53,734 bases of DNA from Chloroflexota bacterium (lineage in GTDB: Bacteria > Chloroflexota > Anaerolineae > UBA2200 > JACIWT01). How positions within the stretch are numbered: position 1 is the stretch's first letter; each line of letters opens with the position of its first letter. Both the position numbers and the translations under genes were made by a program. The notes below the pieces were generated by a model, which ran no database searches, was not told the DNA's origin, and saw only the letters and a program-made list of their open reading frames with translations. The stretch lies in contig JACIWT010000015.1 in assembly GCA_014360825.1 (NCBI GenBank), forward strand, positions 1 through 53,734, given 5' to 3'. Positions 9,104 through 17,931 of this stretch are shown here, piece by piece.

Positions 9104-9133
9104 TTGCGTAAACAGGTGCACCGTGATTAATAT
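9104..9133 (+). promoter_or_regulatory. Possible rex promoter
   Basis: TTGCGT (9104-9109), 18 bases, TAATAT (9128-9133), about 44 bases upstream of the rex start. The -35 box is weak. I see no clear Rex operator (TTGTGA-type inverted repeat) here. Confidence 0.4.
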
Positions 9134-9176
9134 AGTATTATTGGTAAAGAAGGCTTGGACAAGGGGGTATTCCAGT

Positions 9177-9806
9177 ATGACAGTAAGGGAAGTCCCTGAT
9201 ATTGTAGTTCGCCGACTGCCACTCTACCTGCGGACTCTGGCTCACTTTGTTGAGGAGGGGTACGCCATCATATCCTCGCAGGAACTGAGCGACCGGTTAG
9301 GCGTGCCTGCGGCTCGAATTCGCAAGGACTTCAGCCACTTTGGCGGATTTGGAAAGCAGGGTTCAGGATATAACATCGCCTACCTCTGCGAGCAATTACA
9401 GCGCATCCTCCAGGTGGATCGGATTTGGGACATCATTTTAGTTGGCGTAGGCGACCTGGGCCACGCTCTTCTGCGTTACAATGGCTTCCACAACCGCGGT
9501 TACCGCATTGTGGCCGCTTTCGACCAGGACCCTGCTAAGGTGGGACAGCAGGTCGGCGCTGTAACCATACAGGAAATGTCGCAATTAGCCAATGTCACCC
9601 ATGATAGAGAAATCCAGATCGCCATTATTGCGGTCCCCGCTTCGAGTGCCCAGCAGGTGGCTGATCAACTGGTAGCAAGTGGCATCCGCGCCATTCTCAA
9701 TTACGCACCCATTACACTTCAACTGCCCCCAGATGTACAAATACGTTATATTGATCCCGTCGTCGAATTACAAAGTATGACTTACTACCTGAAAACTGGT
9801 CGATGA
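9177..9806 (+). CDS. rex: Rex redox-sensing transcriptional repressor
   Basis: 209 residues from ATG 9177, which follows AAGGGGG; the 18-residue longer frame has no support. A winged helix (about 8-75, RRLPLYLRTLAHFVEEGY, RIRKDFSHFGGFGKQGSGY) precedes a Rossmann fold with LVGVGDLGHAL (88-98), the NADH site. Rex senses the NADH/NAD+ ratio and represses fermentation and respiration genes when NAD+ is abundant. The C-terminal PVVELQSMTYYL helix, which swaps between subunits, is present. It stands alone, divergent from the MacA/MacB unit. Confidence 0.96.
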   Translation: MTVREVPDIVVRRLPLYLRTLAHFVEEGYAIISSQELSDRLGVPAARIRKDFSHFGGFGKQGSGYNIAYLCEQLQRILQVDRIWDIILVGVGDLGHALLRYNGFHNRGYRIVAAFDQDPAKVGQQVGAVTIQEMSQLANVTHDREIQIAIIAVPASSAQQVADQLVASGIRAILNYAPITLQLPPDVQIRYIDPVVELQSMTYYLKTGR

Positions 9807-9818
9807 TCGTCAGCATAA

Positions 9819-9850
9819 AAGGCGTATAGCCACATTGGGCTGTACGCCTT
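9819..9850. terminator. Bidirectional terminator between rex and mreB
   Basis: AAGGCGTA...TACGCCTT with an inner AGCC/GGCT pair forms a long hairpin between two convergent genes. On the minus strand it is followed by TTTTATG, a better tail than on the plus strand. Confidence 0.8.
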
Positions 9851-9872
9851 CTGATTTACCTGGCATTCAAAA

Positions 9873-10877
9873 CTAAAGGCTCGGCAGGCTGCGCTTCAGC
9901 ATACCCAAATTGTCGAGTGCCCGTCCAGCACCAATAGCAACACAACCTAACGGGTCATCGGTTACATAGCAAGGAACGCCAGTTTCACGGGTGAGAAAGC
10001 GGTCAATGTTCCTCAACAGAGCTCCACCCCCTGCGAGCACCATGCCCCGATCTATAATGTCCGAAGCCAATTCAGGCGGTGTTTTCTCTAGCACGGCCTT
10101 CACCGTGTTAGAGATGGAGTCCAATGGCTCCACAATAGCCTCGGTGACCTCATCAGATGTAAGGCGAATGATCTTGGGCAGCCCTGTTACTTGATCACGG
10201 CCACGCACCTCCATGGTGAGTTTCTCTTCCAACGGCAAGGCGCTACCAATGCTGATCTTGATATCCTCAGAAGTCTGTTCACCAATCATAAGGTTGTATT
10301 TGCGCCGGACGTAGGCAGCGATGGCCTCATCAATTTTATTCCCACCAACGCGCACTGAACTGGAGACTACAATGCCACTCAAAGAAATCACAGCCGCTTC
10401 ACAGGCGCCGCCACCAATGTTCACAATCATGTTGCCGGTGGGGGTATGGATAGGCATATTGGCGCCTATCGCGGCGGCCAGGGGTTCAGGAATCAAGTAC
10501 GCAACCTTGCCACCTGCCTGGATGGCCGCGTCGCGCACAGCACGGCTTTCCACACTGGTGACTCCCACGGGCACACTGATCATGACCTCGGGTTTGAAAA
10601 GTCGCACCCGCCCGATCACCTTGCCAATAAAATAGCGTAGCATGGCTTCGGTGACCATGTAATCAGCAATGACGCCGTCGCGCATCGGTCGCACCACCTC
10701 AATGGTGTCGGGTGTGCGTCCCATCATTGTTTTCGCTTCCTCGCCGACCGCCAAAATTCGATTGTCGTTGAGAGAGATGGCCACGACTGAGGGTTCCCGC
10801 AGAACGATACCCCTGCCCTTGACAAACACCAATACGTTCACAGTGCCGAGGTCAATGCCAATCTGTTTTGCGATCAT
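9873..10877 (-). CDS. mreB: MreB actin-like cell-shape protein
   Basis: 334 residues from ATG 10877, preceded by AGGAGG. Actin-fold signatures: phosphate-1 [14 protein letters not shown], phosphate-2 [15 protein letters not shown], and the adenosine motif [14 protein letters not shown]. MreB filaments under the membrane guide lateral wall synthesis and imply rod-shaped or filamentous cells. Its start overlaps the stop of murA (ATGA), so the two are translationally coupled. mreC/mreD do not follow; the gene ends at a terminator. Confidence 0.95.
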   Translation of the reverse strand: MIAKQIGIDLGTVNVLVFVKGRGIVLREPSVVAISLNDNRILAVGEEAKTMMGRTPDTIEVVRPMRDGVIADYMVTEAMLRYFIGKVIGRVRLFKPEVMISVPVGVTSVESRAVRDAAIQAGGKVAYLIPEPLAAAIGANMPIHTPTGNMIVNIGGGACEAAVISLSGIVVSSSVRVGGNKIDEAIAAYVRRKYNLMIGEQTSEDIKISIGSALPLEEKLTMEVRGRDQVTGLPKIIRLTSDEVTEAIVEPLDSISNTVKAVLEKTPPELASDIIDRGMVLAGGGALLRNIDRFLTRETGVPCYVTDDPLGCVAIGAGRALDNLGMLKRSLPSL

Positions 10878-12157
10878 CGATCCTCCTGAGATGCCGGGAA
10901 GGCGGGCCGCTCTTCGCGCCACACTCGTGCTCCCAGGCAACGCAATTTCCCATCAATATTCTCGTAGCCGCGATCCACGTAAAGGATATCCGAGACAGTA
11001 GTAGTGCCTTCGGCAGCAAGTCCGGCCAGGATGACCGCCGCCCCCGATCGGATGTCCAGTGCCCGCACCTCCGCACCACGCAGGGGTGTGGGTCCTTGGA
11101 TGATCGCCGTCTGGCCGGCAACGGTGATTTGCGCCCCCATCTTGCGTAGTTCGCCTACATAGAGCAGCCGGTCATCGTACATTGTCTCGTGAATGGAACT
11201 GATGCCGTTGGCCTGGGTCATCAGCGCGCCAAAGGGGGCCTGCAGATCTGTAGGGAAGCCAGGGTAGGGGAATGTCTGAATATCTACGGGTTTCAGGCCT
11301 TGTGGTACCGAGATTGTATAGTGATCTTTCGCGGCCTCCACTTCTGCCCCAGCCTCGATTAACTTGCTCGTTAACGCGCCGAGATATTGGCTCACGCGGC
11401 CGCAGATTGTTATCTGGCCATGGGTGATAGCCGCGCCGATGGCAAAAGTGCCGGCTTCGAGCCTATCGGCCATCACTCGGTAGACAACCCCATGCAATTT
11501 AGGCACTCCTTCGATGTAGATGGTGCCGGTCCCAGCCCCGTAGATCCGGGCCCCCATGGCACGCAGAAAATTCGCCAGGTCCACGACTTCTGGTTCCACC
11601 GAGGCGTTCTCGATTACAGTCGAGCCATCGGCCAGACACGCGGCCATCAGCAAGTTTTCGGTGCCAGTGTGACTGGGGTAATCCAATGATAGTCGTTCGC
11701 CTCGCAGACGACGCGCGCTGAAGATGTAATTGCCATCGAGCCGGGAGACATCCGCGCCCATAGTCTCGAAGCCTTTTAGGTCCACACTCACCGGGCGTGT
11801 GCCAATGGCGCAACCACCTGGATGGGGTGTAGTTACTCGACCGAAGCGGCTTAGCAGGGGTCCAACTACCAGAAAACTGCCTCGCATTCGGGTGGCCAGG
11901 TCAGGGGGCACAGCATCGGAGGAGATTTCCTTGGCCCTGACGGAGATGCTGTGGGGTCCTTCGACCCGAATCTCGACACCTAATTGCTCGAGGACCTTCG
12001 TCATAGTTCTGACATCCTCGATGCAAGGCACATTTTCTAGCAGACACTCATCGTCCGTGAGCAATGTCGCGGCTAATATCGGGAGAGCGGCGTTCTTTGC
12101 GCCGCCAATTTCGATCTCACCTTGAAGAGGATGACCCCCCTCGAGAAAAATCCGCAT
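10874..12157 (-). CDS. murA: UDP-N-acetylglucosamine 1-carboxyvinyltransferase
   Basis: 427 residues, full length. Transfers enolpyruvate from PEP to UDP-GlcNAc, the first committed step of peptidoglycan synthesis. Lys21-Asn22 (GGAKNAALP) and the active loop [11 protein letters not shown] with Cys116 are intact, so fosfomycin sensitivity is expected from the family. Domain repeats of the EPSP-synthase fold are seen throughout. Expressed from 12328-12356 with a leader of about 160 bases, and coupled to mreB by a 4-base overlap. Confidence 0.97.
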   Translation of the reverse strand: MRIFLEGGHPLQGEIEIGGAKNAALPILAATLLTDDECLLENVPCIEDVRTMTKVLEQLGVEIRVEGPHSISVRAKEISSDAVPPDLATRMRGSFLVVGPLLSRFGRVTTPHPGGCAIGTRPVSVDLKGFETMGADVSRLDGNYIFSARRLRGERLSLDYPSHTGTENLLMAACLADGSTVIENASVEPEVVDLANFLRAMGARIYGAGTGTIYIEGVPKLHGVVYRVMADRLEAGTFAIGAAITHGQITICGRVSQYLGALTSKLIEAGAEVEAAKDHYTISVPQGLKPVDIQTFPYPGFPTDLQAPFGALMTQANGISSIHETMYDDRLLYVGELRKMGAQITVAGQTAIIQGPTPLRGAEVRALDIRSGAAVILAGLAAEGTTTVSDILYVDRGYENIDGKLRCLGARVWREERPAFPASQEDR

Positions 12158-12327
12158 AGTCCGTCCAAATAGAGTCGAATATATAGTCCCTCACCCATAA
12201 CGCCGGGAGGGGGTTTGATGTTCCTTTGCTATAGCCAGATCGTCATCTATCTGACGGGGCAACATACGCTAACGAAACTCCCCCGTCTCATTCCAGCCAC
12301 AATTGCCTTGCGGCTGCCCAAGTATTA

Positions 12328-12356
12328 ATATTACTTGCACCCAGAGCGTTTGTCAA
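12328..12356 (-). promoter_or_regulatory. murA-mreB promoter
   Basis: Minus strand TTGACA (12356-12351), a 17-base spacer, TAATAT (12333-12328). The leader down to 12157 contains an imperfect hairpin (CCCTC...GAGGG, about 12183-12214) and no gene. Confidence 0.75.
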
Positions 12357-12417
12357 AAACTGCAGCACAAAGATTTCGGATGACTCCGAAGATGGCATTA
12401 CTGCGTTAGATGCGATT

Positions 12418-13116
12418 ATGAACTTACCTGACAGTCTTGTCCGAGCAACTTTCCTGAGCCGACCCAATCGGTTCCTGGCCCAGGTGCGCACCCCGGGTGG
12501 CGTAGAGTTCGCTCATATCCCGAACCCCGGGCGCATGCTGGAGTTATTCCTCCCCGATGTGCCAGTGATGCTTCAGCCGCGATGTGGGCGACGGAAGACC
12601 CGCTATGACCTTCTACTCGTATGGCATAACCAGACCTGGGTCGGCGTAGACTCCCGTCTGCCGAATGCCCTATTTGCCGAGGCACTCGACGCTAGGCGTC
12701 TCCCACCTTTTGCTCTGTATATGCACAGGCAACAGGAAGTGCTCTTCAACTCAGTGCGCCTGGACTACCGGCTCTATGGTGAGTCGCAGCCGGATTGCCT
12801 GGTCGAAGTGAAATCGGTCAACCGTGTTGACGACGGCTGGGCACTCTTCCCAGATGCGCCCACAGTCCGTGGCGTCCGACATCTGCTTGCATTGCAGGAG
12901 GCAGTCAACAGAGGGTTGCGTGGCGCTTTGGTTTTCGTCGTACAGCGCCATGATGCGAGAGCAGTGACACCTTTCGGATCCAACGATCCACTGTTCGCAC
13001 GCACGCTAGAGGAAGTCGCGCAGGCTGGCGTTGAAATATACGCCTACGTCTGCCAAGTCTCGCCGCAGGCTATCGGCATCGAGCGAGAGTTACCCGTAGT
13101 GTTGGGACCTCATTAG
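12418..13116 (+). CDS. sfsA: SfsA-family DNA/RNA nuclease-like protein
   Basis: 232 residues, the usual length. Conserved family segments: FLSRPNRFLAQV near the N-terminus, HIPNPGRMLELF, KTRYDLLL, and the nuclease-like core CLVEVKSVNRVDDG followed by FPDAPTVRGVRHL. SfsA was named for a sugar-fermentation phenotype and later members show nuclease activity; the physiological role is unclear. No strong ribosome site precedes ATG 12418. It stands alone, divergent from murA. Confidence 0.9.
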   Translation: MNLPDSLVRATFLSRPNRFLAQVRTPGGVEFAHIPNPGRMLELFLPDVPVMLQPRCGRRKTRYDLLLVWHNQTWVGVDSRLPNALFAEALDARRLPPFALYMHRQQEVLFNSVRLDYRLYGESQPDCLVEVKSVNRVDDGWALFPDAPTVRGVRHLLALQEAVNRGLRGALVFVVQRHDARAVTPFGSNDPLFARTLEEVAQAGVEIYAYVCQVSPQAIGIERELPVVLGPH

Positions 13117-13183
13117 CAACACAAATAGAGACTCTTGGTTCAGAGGGAGGAGCAAGAGAGCGCCCGCTTCTACTAAACGGACT

Positions 13184-14557
13184 CTATTTCGGCATTGCCT
13201 TCAACGCCTCGTAGGCTGGTCGTGGGCTGAAGGTCGGGTAACTTGGGTTGCTGATGGCCCACCAATACTGCTCGTTGGCCTCAGTCCAATCTGGATCACA
13301 GATATAGATCAGGCTCATCAAGCCAATCCAAGGTGACCAATGTTCTTTGGCCCACTTATACGCCCGAACAAAATAGTCGGCTTTGGTTTCCTCACTTACC
13401 GCATGCCAGTGATAAGGCGAATCGGGGCGTGGATCAGAAGTCCACCCGAATTCAAGGACAGCAATCTGTTTACCGCCGTCGCCATATTTCTCCATGATAG
13501 CCCGCAAATCTTCCACTCGGCGGAAGCAGTTAAAACGGTGGCCGCCGTACTCAGGTCGGCTTGCCGCCTCGTCCGGGCTCATCTCTGGCGGCGCTTTGTA
13601 GCCAGCAGCGTGCGCACCCAGGACGTCGAAATAACCATCGCTCCTGCCGCCCATGGCAATGTACATTTTCTCAAGATAAACATCATCGGGCATAGCTTCG
13701 GGCGAGTAAGTCTCGGTCGGTGTCAACCCAGCGCTGATGACCATGGCATCAGGGTCAGCCTCTTTGATGCGCCGGTAGGCAATGCGTAGCAAGCGGACAT
13801 AGGCGTCGGGGTCAGGTGGTTTGCCGCCCCACTCGCGAGCGAGGTTGGGTTCATTCCAGATCTCGTAGGCTCGGATACGGCCTTTATAACGACTCGCCAT
13901 TGCGTACAAGAAATCGCCGAAGTCCTCATAGTTGTCTGGCGGGCCGTTCGTGGGGAATCCGCCTCCTGCCCATTGCGGCTGGTGATCAATGCGGGCCAGT
14001 AAATCCAGTCCCCGTTTGTTGCACTCGGCCACGATCCAATCCACCCGGCTCCAGTCGTATTGACCTTTAGCGAACTCGATATCACGCCACCCAAAGCCCT
14101 GTTTCACCCAGGTGAAGCCTGCGTCGAGGATGGCCCCCATGTCGCGGGACGCTACTTCAGGCCGCCACCACAAAAACGCCTGCATCCCGTATTCTGGCGA
14201 GTTCATACGCAGCGGCTTGCGGGGTGGCAGAGGGGGCCAAGGGGTGTCGGTCGGCTGGGGCGTATTAGTAGGCGAGGCCGGTATAGGAGTCGAGATGGGC
14301 GTACTCGATGGCTCCACAGGAGTATGGGTAGGAACAATACTAGGAGGAGGTAGCGTAGCGCTGGGCTCGACGAATCCACTGGCTGAGGTAAACGTCGGCT
14401 GGGGTGTGCGAGTGGCGATGCTGACAGTGGGGGGTACCGCAGGCTGGTTGAAGATCAGTAGCCAGGCCAGCCCAATGATCCCGACTGCCACAAGCCCGAT
14501 CGCAATGCCAAGCAGGATGGATGAGTTGCCTTGGCCGGATGGCCTATTTGTTGTCAT
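13184..14557 (-). CDS. Secreted clan-A glycoside hydrolase-like protein (GH39/GH5-like)
   Basis: 457 residues from ATG 14557, seven bases after GGAG. A short basic N-terminus and one membrane helix (13-36) anchor it, followed by a Thr/Pro/Ser-rich linker (40-112) and a TIM-barrel domain (115-457). The acid/base motif YEIWNEPN has Glu236 and the nucleophile motif VLEFGW has Glu369, both where clan A retaining enzymes need them. Substrate unknown, probably a plant or microbial polysaccharide. The catalytic domain is clearly paralogous to the C-terminus of the upstream gene (shared YGMQ/YGIQ, TWVKQ, RYKGR-RAYEIWNE and EFGW motifs), so the pair arose by duplication. Confidence 0.8.
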   Translation of the reverse strand: MTTNRPSGQGNSSILLGIAIGLVAVGIIGLAWLLIFNQPAVPPTVSIATRTPQPTFTSASGFVEPSATLPPPSIVPTHTPVEPSSTPISTPIPASPTNTPQPTDTPWPPLPPRKPLRMNSPEYGMQAFLWWRPEVASRDMGAILDAGFTWVKQGFGWRDIEFAKGQYDWSRVDWIVAECNKRGLDLLARIDHQPQWAGGGFPTNGPPDNYEDFGDFLYAMASRYKGRIRAYEIWNEPNLAREWGGKPPDPDAYVRLLRIAYRRIKEADPDAMVISAGLTPTETYSPEAMPDDVYLEKMYIAMGGRSDGYFDVLGAHAAGYKAPPEMSPDEAASRPEYGGHRFNCFRRVEDLRAIMEKYGDGGKQIAVLEFGWTSDPRPDSPYHWHAVSEETKADYFVRAYKWAKEHWSPWIGLMSLIYICDPDWTEANEQYWWAISNPSYPTFSPRPAYEALKAMPK

Positions 14558-14591
14558 GTGAGATCTCCACTTAGATACCAGATTGCAGAAA

Positions 14592-14619
14592 CAGAGCACG
14601 GGGACATCCCCGTGCTCTG
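14592..14619 (-). terminator. Strong hairpin after the GH18-like/GH39-like gene
   Basis: A perfect 12-bp GC-rich inverted repeat (CAGAGCACGGGG / CCCCGTGCTCTG) with loop ACAT. On the minus strand TTTCTG follows. It lies between two co-oriented genes and probably terminates or attenuates transcription into the downstream one. Confidence 0.75.
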
Positions 14620-14641
14620 CATACCACGTGAGGCGTCAATT

Positions 14642-17554
14642 TCACTTTGGCATATTACGGATAGCATCGTAGGCAGGGCGAGCACTCCAGTTGGGTCGGA
14701 GGATACCAAAGGCTGCCTTTTCGTCGGCAGGCCCACACAGAGGCCCGAAGTTCAGGTTCCACAGGAACATCGGCCCTACCCAACCCCAATTCTTAGCCAT
14801 CTGAAAGGCGCGGGTGATAAACTGGGCCTGTTCGGTCTCCGTGTTATCGGCGGCGTATTCGTAGCCTGGTGCGGGTGCCACGCCCAATCCCTCCACGCTT
14901 GCCCAACCGAACTCGGTCGGCCAGATGCGCTTGTTACCATCGCCGTACTTGAGCATGATATTCCGGTAACCTTCCATCGTGTCGCGGAAGAACCAACTGG
15001 GGTGACCTTTGGCCGCGTTGGTAGCTGGATCCGACCACGATTGCCAGGTCGCGTCGGGTGGGTTGTTGTAGCCACTGGGATGTGCACCAACGGCATCGCA
15101 GTAGTTCTTTAGCCCAGCCTGATACATCTGCTCCAGATATACGCGGTCATCAATAGCCGTGTCACCGTCATTCCAGCCGGTTGGGGTCAGCGCTCCGGAG
15201 ACTACGATAGCATTTGGATCCACGGACTTGATGGCTCGGTACGCGACTTTGAGAAGTTCTACGTATTTGGCTGCGTTCAACTTGTGTCCTTTGCCACCCC
15301 ATTCGTAGTACAAGTTCTGCTCATTCCAGATCTCGTACGCTCTGACTCTGCCTTTATACCGTTCGGCCATAGCGCGCAAGAACTCGCCGTACACGTTCGG
15401 ATCGGCGGGAGGGCCTTGGTCGGTATCGCCAGCAGGACGAGACCATTGCGGCGCTTTAACCACGCTGAACAATACGTTGATGCCATAAGCATTGGCCGCG
15501 TCCACGATGCGATCCAACGCCCCCCATTCATACTGTCCGGGGGCAGGGTGGTAGCGGAACCATTCCACCTGTTGCTTAACCCAGGTCATGCCCAGTGCCC
15601 GGACATGTTCCATGACTTGTACAGGGTCACCCATGATCATATCGGCCTGGATGCCATAGGCGAAGCCAGGGCCCGCAGTGGCTTTTGCTGTTACCGCTGG
15701 CGCTTGGGGCTTAGGGGTCGGCGTCGGTGTCGGGAGGGGTGTGGGCGTTGGCGTGGGCGTTGGGACCACCACGTCCACACGGCCGCCCCGAGCGCTCACT
15801 GTCCGGCCGCCGTCATCAGAGACAGCCGCTGCTATGGTGTAACACCCGTATTGATCGGGAGCAGTCCACTCCAGATGTGGTTCATCGAGCGGTAGGACTT
15901 GGGTGCTGATCTGTGTGCCATCATCACACTGCACTGACCATACAACCGTGAACTCACACGAGATGGGCTGCGTTGCCCTCTGGCGGTATTGCTCGAGCAC
16001 CGTCCAGATGCGCGGGTCATTCTGACTGCCAATGAGATTCTCGACGGTCACTCCCCCCAGGCCATAATTGAGGCATTGCTGCAACTTATGGGCAACACTC
16101 GTAGCGTTCTCCAGCCAGAACTGGGTCTCTTTGCCCTCCGCATCGGTGATAGTGAGCCAATACGTATGACTGTCTTCATGGTACTTCACGCCCGTCGAAG
16201 TCAGCAGCCCGGATAACGCAGCAGTGACCTCCTCGCCAGGGTTCACCATGGTTTTGTCAACGGTTACCTGACCAGCCTCCGCGAGTGCATCGGAATAAGA
16301 CAGTTCTTGCACTGTCCCACCGCTCACCTTGCGGCTGTTGGCCGAGATAACCAGGCGCAATTTACTGCGATTCACCTCGCCTACGGCCCACTGAAGCAAT
16401 GCTTCCATCTGTCCGCCAGGCCCGTAGGCTGCTGGATCTGCCAAGGCAGGTATTTCTACCACGTCGGCAGCGAGCCCGATGGCCCGCCAGTCATAGGCAC
16501 CCGTTTCCCAGCGGTCAGCGGCAATCTGTTTTGGCAGGCCTACACGGACGGTGAGCGACTTGTCCTGATTATGTAGAGCGACCGCCAAATCCGAAATAAA
16601 GGCTGAGAACGAGTCGCGTAACTCGGAATCCAGCCCACGATAGTCTATGCAAATGCCAGGATAACGAAGTTGCACCGTCGTGGTAACAATCTCCGAGATA
16701 TGCCTATCCCGCAACACAGGATCAGTGAGGATACGACGTATCACGTCGGTGCGCAGTGCTCCACCTTCCTCGTTACGAATGACGGGTAGAATGATATAAT
16801 TCCCCGTTAGATCTATTTCATCAGCGTGAGAAGTCCCACCGATGGTCCCATCCTCCTCAGGATACAATCCTAACGGATTTAGCTCTGCGAGAGTGGTCTT
16901 AGCCTCCGCGTTCACGGTTGCGTTCACCGGCATAATTGCCGCGACCACACACGCACTGGATTCAGGCTGTGCTACCACAGCCAAGGATGGGATCTCAGAC
17001 AAAACGGCCTCCATTACCTTCTCCTCGGCGATGATGTGCGCCGGCAGCCAGACCCAATCTTTTCCAGTCCACCCGTAAAGGTCTATGGTGCGTAAGATAT
17101 CACCTTCAATCTGGACGGGTATGCTGAGAATCGATTCAGCGGGAGACGAGCCACGCAATTGGAAACGATAAAGCGGGCTATGTAGAATGAGCCCTGATGG
17201 TAATGATTCAACAGCGCTTTGGACTTCTTTATCGCCCTGGCCGCTAACGACGTCGAGCGGCTTTAGGGAGGTCATCTTGAGGCGAAGGTTATTGGTCAGC
17301 GCTCCTGCCGGGATAAGCAGTTGGACTCCATCCTCTGTGGTCAATGCTCCGCCAGTTTTGCCAATGACTGGATAATCCCAATAGAAGAAGCGGGCACCAG
17401 CCGATATAGGGGGCAGCCATACACTGATAAACAACAGCAACGCTGATAGCACGTAGACGGCTTTTTCAGCCCGGCCGTCCTGTACTAGGCGGCGCAGTGT
17501 CTGGCTGATTTGTTGGGTCCCACTTTCCATGCTTACTTCGCGATCTCCTTTCAT
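14642..17554 (-). CDS. Membrane-anchored GH18-like / GH39-like fusion protein
   Basis: 970 residues. N-terminal membrane helix (about 33-50), then a beta-rich domain starting VIGKTGGALTTEDGVQLLIPAGAL (ZU5-like), then a GH18-like barrel (roughly 240-540) similar to SleL/YaaH germination enzymes. Its active-site strand reads GICIDYRGLD where active enzymes have a pattern like GVNIDFEN, so the catalytic Glu is Arg and this domain is probably a binding module. A Thr-Pro repeat linker (about 605-630) leads to a second barrel with YEIWNEQN (Glu745) and PTEFGW (Glu881), both retained. Start uncertain: ATG 17554 has no ribosome site, while ATG 17530 has GGAG 14 bases upstream. Function inferred: surface glycan binding and hydrolysis. 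Confidence 0.72.
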   Translation of the reverse strand: MKGDREVSMESGTQQISQTLRRLVQDGRAEKAVYVLSALLLFISVWLPPISAGARFFYWDYPVIGKTGGALTTEDGVQLLIPAGALTNNLRLKMTSLKPLDVVSGQGDKEVQSAVESLPSGLILHSPLYRFQLRGSSPAESILSIPVQIEGDILRTIDLYGWTGKDWVWLPAHIIAEEKVMEAVLSEIPSLAVVAQPESSACVVAAIMPVNATVNAEAKTTLAELNPLGLYPEEDGTIGGTSHADEIDLTGNYIILPVIRNEEGGALRTDVIRRILTDPVLRDRHISEIVTTTVQLRYPGICIDYRGLDSELRDSFSAFISDLAVALHNQDKSLTVRVGLPKQIAADRWETGAYDWRAIGLAADVVEIPALADPAAYGPGGQMEALLQWAVGEVNRSKLRLVISANSRKVSGGTVQELSYSDALAEAGQVTVDKTMVNPGEEVTAALSGLLTSTGVKYHEDSHTYWLTITDAEGKETQFWLENATSVAHKLQQCLNYGLGGVTVENLIGSQNDPRIWTVLEQYRQRATQPISCEFTVVWSVQCDDGTQISTQVLPLDEPHLEWTAPDQYGCYTIAAAVSDDGGRTVSARGGRVDVVVPTPTPTPTPLPTPTPTPKPQAPAVTAKATAGPGFAYGIQADMIMGDPVQVMEHVRALGMTWVKQQVEWFRYHPAPGQYEWGALDRIVDAANAYGINVLFSVVKAPQWSRPAGDTDQGPPADPNVYGEFLRAMAERYKGRVRAYEIWNEQNLYYEWGGKGHKLNAAKYVELLKVAYRAIKSVDPNAIVVSGALTPTGWNDGDTAIDDRVYLEQMYQAGLKNYCDAVGAHPSGYNNPPDATWQSWSDPATNAAKGHPSWFFRDTMEGYRNIMLKYGDGNKRIWPTEFGWASVEGLGVAPAPGYEYAADNTETEQAQFITRAFQMAKNWGWVGPMFLWNLNFGPLCGPADEKAAFGILRPNWSARPAYDAIRNMPK

Positions 17555-17806
17555 CTTCGGATTACGTATGGAGAATGGTGCGCTGTTCGTCCTGGTTTAG
17601 TGAAAGCAGTTAGGGGCCGAGATACCGCCAAAAGGGGTATCCAGCCCCTTTCACACTGAATTCTATAGTGAGATCTGGTGTTCCAACGCTGGGCCGAATA
17701 AATGAAAATGAATATGGACGAATCTGCGCCAGACGAGGTACGTTTGAAACGGATCTTCAGCACACCCCATCCCACAAGTGTATGCTTTTAGAATCAACAT
17801 ACCGAT

Positions 17807-17835
17807 ATTTTAGCACATGCTTTGGATTTTGGCAA
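17807..17835 (-). promoter_or_regulatory. Possible promoter of the GH fusion gene
   Basis: Minus strand TTGCCA (17835-17830), 17 bases, TAAAAT (17812-17807), leaving a leader of about 250 bases. The 377-base divergent gap 17555-17931 holds this promoter and the resB promoter; I see no other gene in it. Confidence 0.5.
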
Positions 17836-17856
17836 ACTATAACGCACTCGTTCAAA

Positions 17857-17885
17857 TTGACAGGGGGCATTCCTCAAAGTATCAT
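17857..17885 (+). promoter_or_regulatory. Possible resB promoter
   Basis: TTGACA (17857-17862), 17 bases, TATCAT (17880-17885), 46 bases upstream of the resB start. Confidence 0.65.
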
Positions 17886-17931
17886 ATCAACATCCAGTTT
17901 CGGGAATGTTTTGCCATAAAACGAACGTGAA

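Noticed and set aside
8986-9176. Rex operator upstream of rex
   Set aside because: No TTGTGA-type inverted repeat is present; GTCA-N6-TGAC is too different.
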